DNA of 48,201 nucleotides from Cenarchaeum sp. SB0675_bin_21 (GCA_009843815.1 VYCS01000032.1:1-48201); one strand, 5' to 3'; numbered from the stretch's first letter, positions 25,322 through 33,962 are shown. The notes: generated from the sequence alone by a model not told the origin. Made by a program: numbers and translations.

Positions 25322-25370
25322 CACCATGTTTAGGCGGCATGATAAATTTATCCCTTTGGACAAAGTCATA

Positions 25371-25402
25371 GGGAATCATACACATGAGTAAACATTACTC
25401 AT
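25371..25402 (-). promoter_or_regulatory. Palindromic operator candidate, copy 1
   Basis: ATGAGTAAACATTACTCAT at 25384-25402 is a perfect 8+8 inverted repeat with a 3-base centre; its gene-proximal side carries GGGAATC at 25371-25377. The same unit occurs at 32110-32141 in front of another gene. Both lie upstream of a box A, in divergent intergenic regions. Confidence 0.7.
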
Positions 25403-25523
25403 ACCTTGGCGCCTTGTACAGTGGCATGCACAGCGTTGAAGTTATAACATACAGTAGATAAGTCATATTCGCCGCCTGACTTGTTGTACAAAGTATAATA
25501 TCTTGATTATCCCAAGTATACTT

Positions 25524-25733
25524 GTGAAGATAAAGTGTCCCAAATGCAAAGATAGTGCAGAGCTCTATCCAGACTTTTCATGTGTTATATGTTCACACTG
25601 TGGCCTGGACATATCCTATGGGGAGTACGTCAGATTCGTGGCGCATAATGATGCTACATACTCAGACATACTAGGAGACTATGCAGGTAGTACGGAGGGT
25701 CAGTCTTCGGGTACATTAGATGAATGGGATTAA
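25524..25733 (+). CDS. Small zinc-ribbon protein (69 aa)
   Basis: Starts with MKIKCPKCKDSAELYPDF, then CVICSHCG: a four-Cys ribbon (CPKC...CSHC) followed by an acidic Ser/Gly-rich tail ending LDEWD. The GTG at 25524 fits an AAGTATAATAT box A about 27 bases upstream. The tail resembles those of small transcription or ribosome-associated ribbons, but the function is not recognisable. The next gene, a Nudix hydrolase, starts about 30 bases downstream on the same strand. Confidence 0.65.
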   Translation: MKIKCPKCKDSAELYPDFSCVICSHCGLDISYGEYVRFVAHNDATYSDILGDYAGSTEGQSSGTLDEWD

Positions 25734-25764
25734 TTATTAAACAATGTATTATATGATATACAAC

Positions 25765-26181
25765 ATGCAGACATCCGCCGGAGTAGTGTTGTATAGATAC
25801 GACAGTTTAGATAAACTCTTCTTGCTACTAAAGTACCCAGCTGGACATTGGGACTTTGCCAAGGGGCACAGGGAGGTGGGCGAGACCAACAAACAAGCTG
25901 CTGTTCGCGAGGTGGAAGAGGAGACAGGCATAAAAGACGTAGTATTTGTGAGTGGTTTTAAGAAACGTATCCTCTACTCTTATAATTATGCTGGTCGCAC
26001 AATGAGAAAACAGGTTATCTTCTTTTTGGGCCATACATTAGAAGAAGATGTCCATCTATCCAATGAGCATCTTGATTATGTGTGGCTAAACTATGAAGAT
26101 TCACTACAGCGAGTAACCTTTGATAATGCTAGAAGAATATTGACCAGCGCATATAGGTTTCTTCACGTCACGACAAAATAG
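25765..26181 (+). CDS. Nudix hydrolase, diadenosine tetraphosphatase-like
   Basis: Cleaves a nucleoside diphosphate linked to another moiety; the Nudix box reads GHREVGETNKQAAVREVEEE followed by TG, matching GX5EX7REUXEEXGU with all catalytic Glu present. The opening MQTSAGVVLYR and the FAKGH turn before the box are typical of the Ap4A hydrolase-type subgroup. ATG 25765 is preferred because the box A (TTAATTATTAA) lies about 27 bases before it; ATG 25744 is an alternative with seven extra residues. The 3' end overlaps the convergent pyrF gene by 14 bases. Confidence 0.9.
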   Translation: MQTSAGVVLYRYDSLDKLFLLLKYPAGHWDFAKGHREVGETNKQAAVREVEEETGIKDVVFVSGFKKRILYSYNYAGRTMRKQVIFFLGHTLEEDVHLSNEHLDYVWLNYEDSLQRVTFDNARRILTSAYRFLHVTTK

Positions 26182-26872
26182 ATATTGCCATTTCAGAGGG
26201 GTTCTTGGCGTTTAGAAGAGTTCGTCCCACTATGATATAGTCTGTACCGTTGGCAAAGGATGTCTGTGCGCTGCCGCCCTGCACACCTATGCCTGGTGAG
26301 AGTATATCAAGACGATCTTTAGCTTCATGTTTGCATGCGGAGATTATCTCTGGAAATGTGGCACCCACTATGACTCCATCTACTTTGGCAGCCAGTCCCC
26401 ACTCTAGAAACTTTTTGTATAGTGGCCCACCCCCCACTTGAAGCTCATATGAGACTGCACCTTCGGACGAACTCATATGACATAGAGATATTATTCCATT
26501 ATCTACGCTGTGTGCCTTTTGTACTAATGCAGATAGCGCTTCTGGGCCCATTATTGGGTTTGCTATGATGGCATCAAAGCCTGCTCTCCAGAGTATATCA
26601 GAGGTGTCCAGGTTTGTATTATTAATGTCGTTTAGTTTGATATCCGCAATGCACTGCAAGTCTCTTGCATGAGCTGCATCTGTAATCTCTTTTATTTCGG
26701 CGATACCTAATGTCAATAACACCTGAAAATTCATCTTAATTGCGCATATATGATCATTTAAATTGTTCATATTATACGTAATGTTTTGTACGGTTCTGTG
26801 TGTAGTATCTGCAGCCAGTATTATGGGGCCATGACGTTCTGCGGACTTTGCCAAACGATCACGAAAAGTCAT
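26168..26872 (-). CDS. pyrF: Orotidine 5'-phosphate decarboxylase
   Basis: Last step of UMP synthesis. The invariant Asp-Lys-Asp motif is visible as ADIKLNDINNTN around residue 76-87, with the phosphate-binding loop IVGATFPE and C-terminal GIGVQGG and IVGRTLL. At 234 residues it is normal for the archaeal enzyme, and the N-terminal IILAADTT matches the first strand with its Asp. It lies three bases behind purA on the minus strand, so the two nucleotide-synthesis genes are probably cotranscribed. Confidence 0.95.
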   Translation of the reverse strand: MTFRDRLAKSAERHGPIILAADTTHRTVQNITYNMNNLNDHICAIKMNFQVLLTLGIAEIKEITDAAHARDLQCIADIKLNDINNTNLDTSDILWRAGFDAIIANPIMGPEALSALVQKAHSVDNGIISLCHMSSSEGAVSYELQVGGGPLYKKFLEWGLAAKVDGVIVGATFPEIISACKHEAKDRLDILSPGIGVQGGSAQTSFANGTDYIIVGRTLLNAKNPSEMAISILS

Positions 26873-26875
26873 ACT

Positions 26876-27877
26876 TTAACTTCTCCGATCAATAACTGAT
26901 GTATCCTCTGGGCCAGTACCAACTATTGTCACAGGTATGCCCAACTCATCCTCCATCTTTTTTACAAATGATTTTGCCTCAAGGCTCAGATTATCATAGG
27001 ATGTCATCTTTGAGCATTCAGGAAATAGCATGTCAAGTTTGGTCAGTGCCAGTTGATTGGCACCATTCAACATCACTGCCCGCCTGCCCAACTCGTAGTC
27101 AAACGCAGCAGCCCTGCGGTCCCGACCAGTGACGGTACCCTTCTCGTTCCATCCTCGTCGTACAGTATCCTCATGAGATAGTTCGTTGTTCAACGGACCC
27201 GTGCCTACACGAGTTACAAATGCCTTTACCACCATTATGACATCATCTACTATTGTAGGACCAATGCCCACATCGGCGCATATTCCCGAGGCAGTTACAT
27301 CCTTGGAGGTTACATACGGATATGTTCCATGCCACAAAGACAAAAATGTCCCCTGAGTGCCCTCCACCAGTACATCTCCGCCTGCTCGCACTGTCCTGTC
27401 AATCTCAGCGGGAACATCGATGGTGACATCCTCCAGCTCATTGATGTGACAGGCAAGTTTTAGTACCCTCATGGCTCGATCTGCATTGGCCGGTCCCGTA
27501 CCCGAACCCGTACTACCAATCTTCTCTTTCAAGTCTCCCTTAGAATCCATATCTATATGGGACTGCTCTATAATGCCACAATTTTTGTCTATAAACGCCC
27601 GGCCACCGACACCAAACTCAGCTATCTCACTATACAACACTTTAGGGTTTATCACTACACCAGGTCCAACCAGCAGACGGGTACTCTTGTTTAAAAAACC
27701 ACAGGGCAGCATTCTGACTTTGTAAGTGTCATTGCCGCTGCGAATGGTATGACCTGCATTAGGCCCAGCTCCACCCCGAACGACTATATCCGGATCATCC
27801 GCTCTGGCTAAGTGGGATATTACTTTTCCTTTACCCTCATCACCAAAGAAACCGCCCACTACGATTGTTACCGTCAT
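26876..27877 (-). CDS. purA: Adenylosuccinate synthetase, archaeal short form
   Basis: First committed step from IMP to AMP using GTP and aspartate. The N-terminal GTP loop reads VGGFFGDEGKGK, and GGAGPNAGHTI is the IMP/catalytic segment; further down are GSTGSGTGPANADR and TRVGTGPLNNEL, and GTGPEDTSVIDRR ends the protein. At about 333 residues it is the known short archaeal form, not the 430-residue bacterial one. The ATG at 27877 gives the consensus opening MTVTIVVGG; a GTG two codons upstream is nearer a TATATTATA promoter box. First gene of the purA-pyrF pair. Confidence 0.96.
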   Translation of the reverse strand: MTVTIVVGGFFGDEGKGKVISHLARADDPDIVVRGGAGPNAGHTIRSGNDTYKVRMLPCGFLNKSTRLLVGPGVVINPKVLYSEIAEFGVGGRAFIDKNCGIIEQSHIDMDSKGDLKEKIGSTGSGTGPANADRAMRVLKLACHINELEDVTIDVPAEIDRTVRAGGDVLVEGTQGTFLSLWHGTYPYVTSKDVTASGICADVGIGPTIVDDVIMVVKAFVTRVGTGPLNNELSHEDTVRRGWNEKGTVTGRDRRAAAFDYELGRRAVMLNGANQLALTKLDMLFPECSKMTSYDNLSLEAKSFVKKMEDELGIPVTIVGTGPEDTSVIDRRS

Positions 27878-28077
27878 AACCACACATTAGCATGCCGTGT
27901 ATAATATATGTCCAAGCGACACTCTGGTGTTTGCATAGCAAAGATATCAGATGCTTTGCCATTATCAAACAAGACAGGCGTCAGCTTTGACTGTCATGTA
28001 TGATACAATATTATGTAATCAGCATACAACCTAATTTAGAAAATCAATCTTTTATGCTGATTTTATCATCATTATAC

Positions 28078-29820
28078 ATGCTGTTCTCTATATTGGCCGA
28101 AAGTTTGGCAAAGATGGAAGAGACTACCAAAAGGCTGGAGTTGACATCAATCATGGTGGATATATTCAAGCAGGTGAGTCCAGATCATATAGCAGAGATT
28201 GTGTATCTGTTGCAGGGCAAGGTGCGACCCGACTACGAGGGAGTGGAGGTGGGTGTTGCAGAGAAGATGGCAATACGCGCCATCGCCAAATCCTCAGGCA
28301 CATCACAAGCAGCCATACAGGCAAAGTATGTAGAGACCGGTGACTTAGGAGAGGCAGCATCCCATATACTAGAGAAGAAGTCGCAGACCACACTCTTTGC
28401 GCAGGAGGTAACTGTGGATCGTGTATACAACACCATACTCAAAATGGCCCAGGTTGAAGGATCACGTTCACAAGACATGAAGATAAAGTACATATCAAGT
28501 CTACTAAATGATGCAAGTCCCACCGAAGCCAGATTCATACTCAAAATACTGTTAGGTTCAATGAGGCTAGGGGTAGCAGAGAACACCATCATGGATGCCT
28601 TGGCCGAAGCATATACTGGCGAGCGTGCAAATCGCATTTTATTAGAGGAGGCATACAATGTGTCCAGCGATCTGGGTCGCGTCGCACACACCACAGCCAA
28701 ATATGGACTTGAGGGTTTAAAGTCATTCAAGGTTACACCGTTTAGTCCCATACGACCCATGCTTGCAGAGCGCATTCGTACTGAAAGCGATGCCCTAAGT
28801 AAGATGGGTGTTGGTTTTGCTGCCGAATACAAGCTAGATGGCGAACGGGTCCAGATACATATGGCAGATGGTCATGTTGAGGTCTTTTCTCGGAAATTGG
28901 AGAGGATAACCGAGTACTATCTAGATGTTATTGAGGCCATGCCAGACATATCCAAATCAAGTAATATAATATTGGAGGCGGAAGCTGTTCCCATAAATAC
29001 AGAGACCGGGGAGTTTCTGCCGTTTCAAAATATAATGCACCGCCGACGAAAGCATGGTCTGGAAAAGGCAATATCCGATTATCCGGTCGTGGTGAACTTT
29101 TTTGACATATTATACGTAGATGATCAAAGTTTTTTGGATGAAGTATACGAAAAAAGGCGACAGATGCTTCAATATGTTATAAAGGAAGGCGGTATCGCGC
29201 GTTTAGTACCAATGATGATCATAAAGACCGAGGCAGATATTGTTGAATTCATGGAGAGTAGTGTAAATGCAGGGTGTGAGGGGTTGATGGTAAAGGCCAC
29301 GGACAGCATATATCGCGCCGGATCCCGGGGCAGCCAGTGGCTGAAATTAAAGCAGGACTATCAGAAGGGAGTTGGGGACACGTTGGATTTAGTTGTCATA
29401 GGCGCATTCTACGGAAAGGGGCGCCGGGCCGGCACCTATGGAACGCTTCTTTTGGCAACATATGATGATGCGCAAGATATGTTTTTGAGTATATGTAAGG
29501 TGGGTAGTGGTTTCAAAGATGAGGACCTAGACACATTATACCAGATACTTAATGAAAAGATCTTAACAAAGGTGGACCTGCGTGTGGACAGCATAATGGA
29601 GGCAGACGTATGGTTTGCCCCAGAACTTGTAATTGAGGTTGTGGCAGCAGAGATAACTCGCAGTCCAATACACACTACAGGTAAAGCAGATGGCGATTCA
29701 GGGTTTGCATTACGATTCCCTCGTTTTACTGGTCGCATAAGGGTGGATAAATCAGCCGAGCAGGCGTCCACTGCAGAAGAGATACTCACATTATACAACG
29801 GCCAGGCAAAGTCATACTGA
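28078..29820 (+). CDS. lig: ATP-dependent DNA ligase
   Basis: Joins nicks during replication and repair. Motif I with the adenylated Lys is AEYKLDGERVQIHMADG (about residue 250), followed by motif Ia SRKLERI, motif III VVNFFDILYVD, motif IV EGLMVKAT and motif V QWLKLKQDY. The N-terminal DNA-binding domain begins MLFSILAESLAKMEETTKRL, matching archaeal ligases. ATG 28078 gives 580 residues and lies about 25 bases after a CTTTTAT box; two ATGs upstream in frame are less consistent with the family. Single-gene unit, complete. Confidence 0.96.
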   Translation: MLFSILAESLAKMEETTKRLELTSIMVDIFKQVSPDHIAEIVYLLQGKVRPDYEGVEVGVAEKMAIRAIAKSSGTSQAAIQAKYVETGDLGEAASHILEKKSQTTLFAQEVTVDRVYNTILKMAQVEGSRSQDMKIKYISSLLNDASPTEARFILKILLGSMRLGVAENTIMDALAEAYTGERANRILLEEAYNVSSDLGRVAHTTAKYGLEGLKSFKVTPFSPIRPMLAERIRTESDALSKMGVGFAAEYKLDGERVQIHMADGHVEVFSRKLERITEYYLDVIEAMPDISKSSNIILEAEAVPINTETGEFLPFQNIMHRRRKHGLEKAISDYPVVVNFFDILYVDDQSFLDEVYEKRRQMLQYVIKEGGIARLVPMMIIKTEADIVEFMESSVNAGCEGLMVKATDSIYRAGSRGSQWLKLKQDYQKGVGDTLDLVVIGAFYGKGRRAGTYGTLLLATYDDAQDMFLSICKVGSGFKDEDLDTLYQILNEKILTKVDLRVDSIMEADVWFAPELVIEVVAAEITRSPIHTTGKADGDSGFALRFPRFTGRIRVDKSAEQASTAEEILTLYNGQAKSY

Positions 29821-29835
29821 AAGGGGCATATATAG

Positions 29836-29961
29836 TCAAGAGAGCATCGTGGCTCTGATGGCCTCGCGACTTTTATACACCATGGACATCGACAGTCCGG
29901 CGATGTACTCTGACTTGCACTCCCGACACATTTGGACTGGTTGCGCCTCCGCCTGGTCCAC
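29836..29961 (-). CDS. Possible 41-residue protein between lig and the DUF47 gene
   Basis: On the minus strand a GTG-initiated frame reads MDQAEAQPVQMCRECKSEYI, then AGLSMSMVYKSREAIRATML. It has one CxxC and helix-like C-terminal half, clean codons rich in G/C at third positions, and an AGATAAAATC box A about 42 bases before the GTG. It could instead be non-coding sequence of a small RNA. Convergent on lig with 15 bases between stops. Confidence 0.35.
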   Translation of the reverse strand: MDQAEAQPVQMCRECKSEYIAGLSMSMVYKSREAIRATMLS

Positions 29962-30104
29962 AGGGGCGGTGTGTTACTGTGGCGTAGTGTCCAGGGTGAT
30001 TTTATCTGATTACGTATCGTAGTATTTTAGTCGCCATAACAAAGTCTGATATTTGTATTAAAGAGAGTTTAAATTATGCGCCTTCTAACTTATATAGTAA
30101 AGTT

Positions 30105-30758
30105 ATGTATAGTGGAGCGTTAGAAGAGCAGGCTAAAAGGAAGGCAACTTCTATACTACAAGATGAAATAAATCGTATACTAAATGCTACAAGGGAGCTG
30201 GCCCGACTGCCAGATCTCATGACAAGGAGGGATAAAGAGGGCATAAAGGACCTGTTAAACCAGATAGCGGATATTGAAGATGAGGTTGAAACCCATAGAC
30301 GAAAAATAACAAAAGAGGTGGGTGATGTTGGAGGCCTCATAATGAACCGAGAGAATTTGTTGAATACGGCATTTACTATTGATGAGATAGCAGGACACAT
30401 TACGGGTATCTCATTTAAGCTGTCCAACATCAAGGCAACTACGCTCAAAAATTCCAAGATGGACAAAGATTTGACAGATCTGATAGAGTTAGTAGTAGAT
30501 GAGGTTCTCAAACTAAACGAGATTACAAGAAACCTCAACACCAACAGTAGTAAGGCCATAGAGTTAGCTCAAGAGACACAAGAGATAGAAAGAGAGATAG
30601 ACACCAAATATCGTCAAGCGACAATAAAGGCGATGAAGAGTCTAAAGGATCCTGCAGAACTAATACTAATGAAAGACGTTATTGATGGCATAGAAGAGAT
30701 GGCCGATAAATGTCAAGAGGTCTCGGATTCTTTCATAATGTTAGCATTTAGTCTATAA
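30105..30758 (+). CDS. DUF47/PhoU-like protein
   Basis: A 217-residue, nearly all-helical protein with the PhoU-like DUF47 layout: KRKATSILQDEINRILNATR near the start, DEIAGHITGISFKL (residues 89-102) with the metal-contacting acidic residues, and DVIDGIEEMADKCQEVSD at the C-terminus, the classic E/D-x-x-x-D repeat of this family. DUF47 proteins usually sit next to Pit-type phosphate permeases; no such gene is beside it here, so partner and role are inferred only. ATG 30105 is about 30 bases after a GTTTAAATTAT box A. Downstream endA follows 23 bases later. Confidence 0.85.
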   Translation: MYSGALEEQAKRKATSILQDEINRILNATRELARLPDLMTRRDKEGIKDLLNQIADIEDEVETHRRKITKEVGDVGGLIMNRENLLNTAFTIDEIAGHITGISFKLSNIKATTLKNSKMDKDLTDLIELVVDEVLKLNEITRNLNTNSSKAIELAQETQEIEREIDTKYRQATIKAMKSLKDPAELILMKDVIDGIEEMADKCQEVSDSFIMLAFSL

Positions 30759-30781
30759 AAGACATCATCTTACATTGTTTA

Positions 30782-31315
30782 ATGAAGGGCAACCTTGTGG
30801 AAAATCGTATAATCATATGGGATATACAGGACTCTAAAAGACTATTTTGTAGTGGTTACTACGGAAAACCCATAGGCATACCAAAGCCCAAGCCCGAGCA
30901 GATAGACGTGCCTCTGGTGCTGGACCTTATAGAGGGGCTATATCTTTTGGAGACAGGTCGCATAGATGTTCGCCTAGCTCATAAAGCAGTAAGCATACCG
31001 ACAATGAAAGAGATATGCAAGTCCAAGTATAGTAACTTTGATAGAAAGTATCTAGTATACAAGACGTTTCGTGACTTGGGATATGTAGTGACTCCAGGTA
31101 TAAAGTTTGGATGTGATTTTGCCGTATACAAATCAGGGCCAGGCATAGACCATGCGCCGTATCTGGTTCACGTATATGGTACGCGAGACGCCATCACAAC
31201 AACCAGTCTTGTTTTGGCGGGCAGACTAGCCACCACAGTCAGAAAACAGTTCATCTTGGCTATACCCCGGGGCAAAAATGTAGATTTTATGGCTCTGGAT
31301 TGGTGGAAGGCTTAA
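30782..31315 (+). CDS. endA: tRNA-splicing endonuclease
   Basis: Cuts archaeal tRNA introns and the bulge-helix-bulge motif. The catalytic triad can be located: Tyr in IKFGCDFAVYKSGP, His in DHAPYLVHVY and Lys in TTVRKQFILAIP. Length 177 residues corresponds to the homotetramer/half-size type. The N-terminal WDIQDSKRLFCSGYYGKPIG matches the family's N-terminal domain. The 3' end overlaps the convergent gene at 31287 by 29 bases, and endA follows DUF47 with a short gap on the same strand. Confidence 0.93.
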   Translation: MKGNLVENRIIIWDIQDSKRLFCSGYYGKPIGIPKPKPEQIDVPLVLDLIEGLYLLETGRIDVRLAHKAVSIPTMKEICKSKYSNFDRKYLVYKTFRDLGYVVTPGIKFGCDFAVYKSGPGIDHAPYLVHVYGTRDAITTTSLVLAGRLATTVRKQFILAIPRGKNVDFMALDWWKA

Positions 31316-31700
31316 ACGTATTCAATGATTTCACATGACCGGCAATCCTGTCGTAGATATCAAACTGCTCTTTAGTAACTCCAAACTCCAGATGATTCTT
31401 CCATTTCCCATGTATGCGTACTGCACCATCGGTGGGTTCTACAAGTATGTTGGCATCGCGTACATCTTGTTTCAGTATCATATTCTTTAGTTCCTCATCA
31501 TTGTTCAAAGATACTGCCAGATCACCAACTCCCTCCCACGATACAGACTCTAGTTTTTTTGATGCAAAATGGCCCTTTGTTTTTAGGCGGGTCCTAGCAA
31601 GATACATGTGGGGATCATCAGATGGTGTCTTTACAATGTAATGAGCTTGAAAGCGGTCCATTGCTCCCCATGGTATTGGATTAGGATCTTGCGGCACCAT
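31287..31700 (-). CDS. Hypothetical protein (137 aa)
   Basis: A soluble mixed alpha/beta protein with no signal peptide or obvious motif: a central segment VSWEGVGDLAVSLNNDEEL and a C-terminal helical stretch VTKEQFDIYDRIAGHVK. It lies one base behind the 113-residue gene upstream, so the pair is probably one operon read away from the SDR gene. The family is not one I recognise; the protein is probably lineage-specific. Confidence 0.6.
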   Translation of the reverse strand: MVPQDPNPIPWGAMDRFQAHYIVKTPSDDPHMYLARTRLKTKGHFASKKLESVSWEGVGDLAVSLNNDEELKNMILKQDVRDANILVEPTDGAVRIHGKWKNHLEFGVTKEQFDIYDRIAGHVKSLNTFKPSTNPEP

Positions 31701-31701
31701 A

Positions 31702-32043
31702 TCACCCCTTTTGGATTATCTGCACCATATCTATGTTAGAGTCCTTGATGTTTAATGTTCCTCTATTGGTGACCATTCTAGGTGTTTGAGAGTAGTGTCT
31801 AGAGTAATAGTCTCCACTCTCCAAAGCTTCCGAGCCCACATCGTTAGCCTGTGAATCCACATTGATTTCACGCAACATATCAGAGAACTTTTCTGGCCAT
31901 GTCTGATAGAGAAATGTGTCAGGTTCAGAGTCGCGCATACAGACAATACTCAAACCACCATAAATAAAGTATCTGATGGATTCTTGCAGAGAGATATGAC
32001 TATATTTCAGATGTATTGTGCTGGGCATCATAAGTAATGACAT
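31702..32043 (-). CDS. Hypothetical protein (113 aa)
   Basis: Soluble protein with an N-terminal MSLLMMPSTIHLKYS and two acidic regions, the second reading NVDSQANDVGSEALESGDYY; no recognised motif. A GATTATAACC box A-like element lies about 28 bases upstream. It is divergent from the SDR gene with the palindromic element at 32110-32128 between them, so both could respond to the same regulator. The next gene, 31287-31700, follows after one base. Confidence 0.55.
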   Translation of the reverse strand: MSLLMMPSTIHLKYSHISLQESIRYFIYGGLSIVCMRDSEPDTFLYQTWPEKFSDMLREINVDSQANDVGSEALESGDYYSRHYSQTPRMVTNRGTLNIKDSNIDMVQIIQKG

Positions 32044-32109
32044 TTAGCTGGTCACAACTCTGGTCTTGGTTATAATCTATCTTTGCTGGAGTGGAAGGGA
32101 ATTGTATGC

Positions 32110-32141
32110 ATGAGTAAACATTACTCATGTATATGATTCCC
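32110..32141 (+). promoter_or_regulatory. Palindromic operator candidate, copy 2
   Basis: The same 19-base palindrome ATGAGTAAACATTACTCAT (32110-32128), followed six bases later by GATTCCC (32135-32141), lies about 16 bases before the box A of the SDR gene. With copy 1 (25371-25402) read toward its gene, the downstream bases TTACTCATGTRTATGATTCC agree at all but one position. Confidence 0.7.
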
Positions 32142-32156
32142 GAGTTGAACATCGCA

Positions 32157-32169
32157 AAATTAAATAATG
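32157..32169 (+). promoter_or_regulatory. Box A for the SDR gene
   Basis: AAATTAAATAATG centred about 25 bases upstream of the GTG at 32189, supporting a leaderless GTG start. Confidence 0.55.
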
Positions 32170-32188
32170 TAATAAAATGTGGTAAATC

Positions 32189-33934
32189 GTGAAGTTTCTG
32201 CAAAAGACTGCCCTCATTACTGGAAGTGGAACTGGGATCGGCAAGGCTATAGCCACGGCGTTTGTAGAGCAGGGCGCCAGCGTAATAATTCTGGGCAGAC
32301 GTAAGGAGCCATTAGTCGAGGCGGCCTCCGAGCTGCAACAGATAATTGATAAAAGTAAGAGTGGGGCCGGTGTCAGAATATTCCCAGGTGTTGATGTCAG
32401 TAATGAGGAAGACATATCTGATATGTATAGTACACTAAAGGCTGATGGTGTCACAGTAGACTATATTGTGAATAATGCAGGTGTTTCAGGTCCCGTAACA
32501 TGTTTCCCCAATGCGAGTATGGATGACTTTACGGGGACTGTGGCAATACATCTAACAGGTACATTCTGGGGTTCTGTATGTGGCCTACAATGCATGAAGA
32601 GGGGAGGCAAGATAATCACCATATCTACATTCTTTACTGAAGAGAGACCGCTGGAGCAGCGTCCTTATCGATTCCGGGGACCATATACTGCATCACAGGG
32701 GGCCAAAAATAGATTGGCCGAGGCAATGTCATGGGAGTTGGTGGGCGATGGAATCATATCAATAGCTACAAACCCAGGCCCGGTACACTCGGATCGCATA
32801 TACAAGACAGTGTATCCCAAGGCAGCGGCTGAATTTATGAGAGTGAGCGGATTTGAGGGTTTAGTGCCTCAGCAGGTAGAAGAGGCAAGCAAGCAGATAC
32901 TGCCACTGCTAGGAGAGGATGAGTCCATAATAAAGAGTGGCATAGACAATGCTGCAGAGACTCTAAACGTCGATGCAGATGTACTACGTAGAATGCTCCA
33001 AAAGATACAGAGTATAGCCGAAAAGATACAGAAGAACACATCACATATGATCGCAGACAGACAGTTTCTATCTCAGAGGCAGGTGGCAGAGAGTGTACTT
33101 AATCTCTGTGATGACAGTATAGGGGAGATTGTAAATGGCAAAGTCATACCCGGAGACCGTGTATTTTATCCAGTAAGGCCGCATGTATGTAATCGCACTC
33201 CTCCGGCGACGGCTGACTACAGTGGCAGTTGTGTTGTCATTGTCCTAGACCCCACCAAAGATGCAGATGTGCAGAGAGTAGTTACATTAGCACAACACAT
33301 CATAAAGTTTGGAGGCAAGGTGGTACTGCTCATGCCAGAGTCCACGCCCAAATCCATATCAGACACACTAAGTGAGTTCCACTCACATTACATAGACATG
33401 GATGATACTGCGCAGTTACGTAGATGGTTTGGTACTGCGGCCATAAAGATGGGAGATATACGCTCCATAGTACACATAACCGGAGACTTGCCAGATATCG
33501 ATAAGATTACACAGATGAGTCGAGCAGAGTGGGATGGGTTAGTGGATAAATTCATCAATCGACCGGCTAAGACCGTACAGGAGGCTTTAGAGTACTTTGT
33601 GCCGGGTGGAGGTGGAGATCCTCGCAAATTTGCAGGGGCAGACGGCAGCATACTGATAGTGGGTCCCAGTCTTCCCCAAGGCAGAAAGATATCCGGCGCA
33701 GAGCGAGCCAAAGTTGAGATATTTCGGGGAAGTCTGAGGCCGTTTACAACAACCATAAATCAGGAGCTCAGCGATGTGTTAAAGTCAAATGCGCGGGTAT
33801 TTACAGTATTACCAGGAACCACATCTGGATCTGAGCCAAACCACCATGAGATAGCCAAAGTTTTAGACTATTCGCTGTCAGATGACGCACGTCACTCTGG
33901 CGAGGTTATATTTAACGTGGATGAATCTAGATAG
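32189..33934 (+). CDS. Long SDR protein resembling one half of bacterial malonyl-CoA reductase
   Basis: An N-terminal Rossmann domain shows TGSGTGIG (residues 11-18), VDYIVNNAGVSG and TNPGPVHSDRI. The whole 581-residue layout (SDR domain, helical RRMLQKIQSIAEKI linker, SQRQVAESVLNL, then a second Rossmann-like domain with CVVIVLD...GGKVVLLM) resembles, from memory, each half of Chloroflexus malonyl-CoA reductase, a tandem-SDR enzyme of the 3-hydroxypropionate pathway. If so, it could reduce malonyl-CoA or malonate semialdehyde in the thaumarchaeal 3HP/4HB carbon-fixation cycle. The Tyr motif reads YTASQ (Tyr-166), with Gln-170 where YxxxK would have Lys. GTG start at 32189; palindrome-linked promoter. 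Substrate is inference; another carrier-linked aldehyde/ketone is possible. Confidence 0.75.
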   Translation: MKFLQKTALITGSGTGIGKAIATAFVEQGASVIILGRRKEPLVEAASELQQIIDKSKSGAGVRIFPGVDVSNEEDISDMYSTLKADGVTVDYIVNNAGVSGPVTCFPNASMDDFTGTVAIHLTGTFWGSVCGLQCMKRGGKIITISTFFTEERPLEQRPYRFRGPYTASQGAKNRLAEAMSWELVGDGIISIATNPGPVHSDRIYKTVYPKAAAEFMRVSGFEGLVPQQVEEASKQILPLLGEDESIIKSGIDNAAETLNVDADVLRRMLQKIQSIAEKIQKNTSHMIADRQFLSQRQVAESVLNLCDDSIGEIVNGKVIPGDRVFYPVRPHVCNRTPPATADYSGSCVVIVLDPTKDADVQRVVTLAQHIIKFGGKVVLLMPESTPKSISDTLSEFHSHYIDMDDTAQLRRWFGTAAIKMGDIRSIVHITGDLPDIDKITQMSRAEWDGLVDKFINRPAKTVQEALEYFVPGGGGDPRKFAGADGSILIVGPSLPQGRKISGAERAKVEIFRGSLRPFTTTINQELSDVLKSNARVFTVLPGTTSGSEPNHHEIAKVLDYSLSDDARHSGEVIFNVDESR

Positions 33935-33962
33935 GAATCTAGATACAAAGTTAGCTGTCAGA

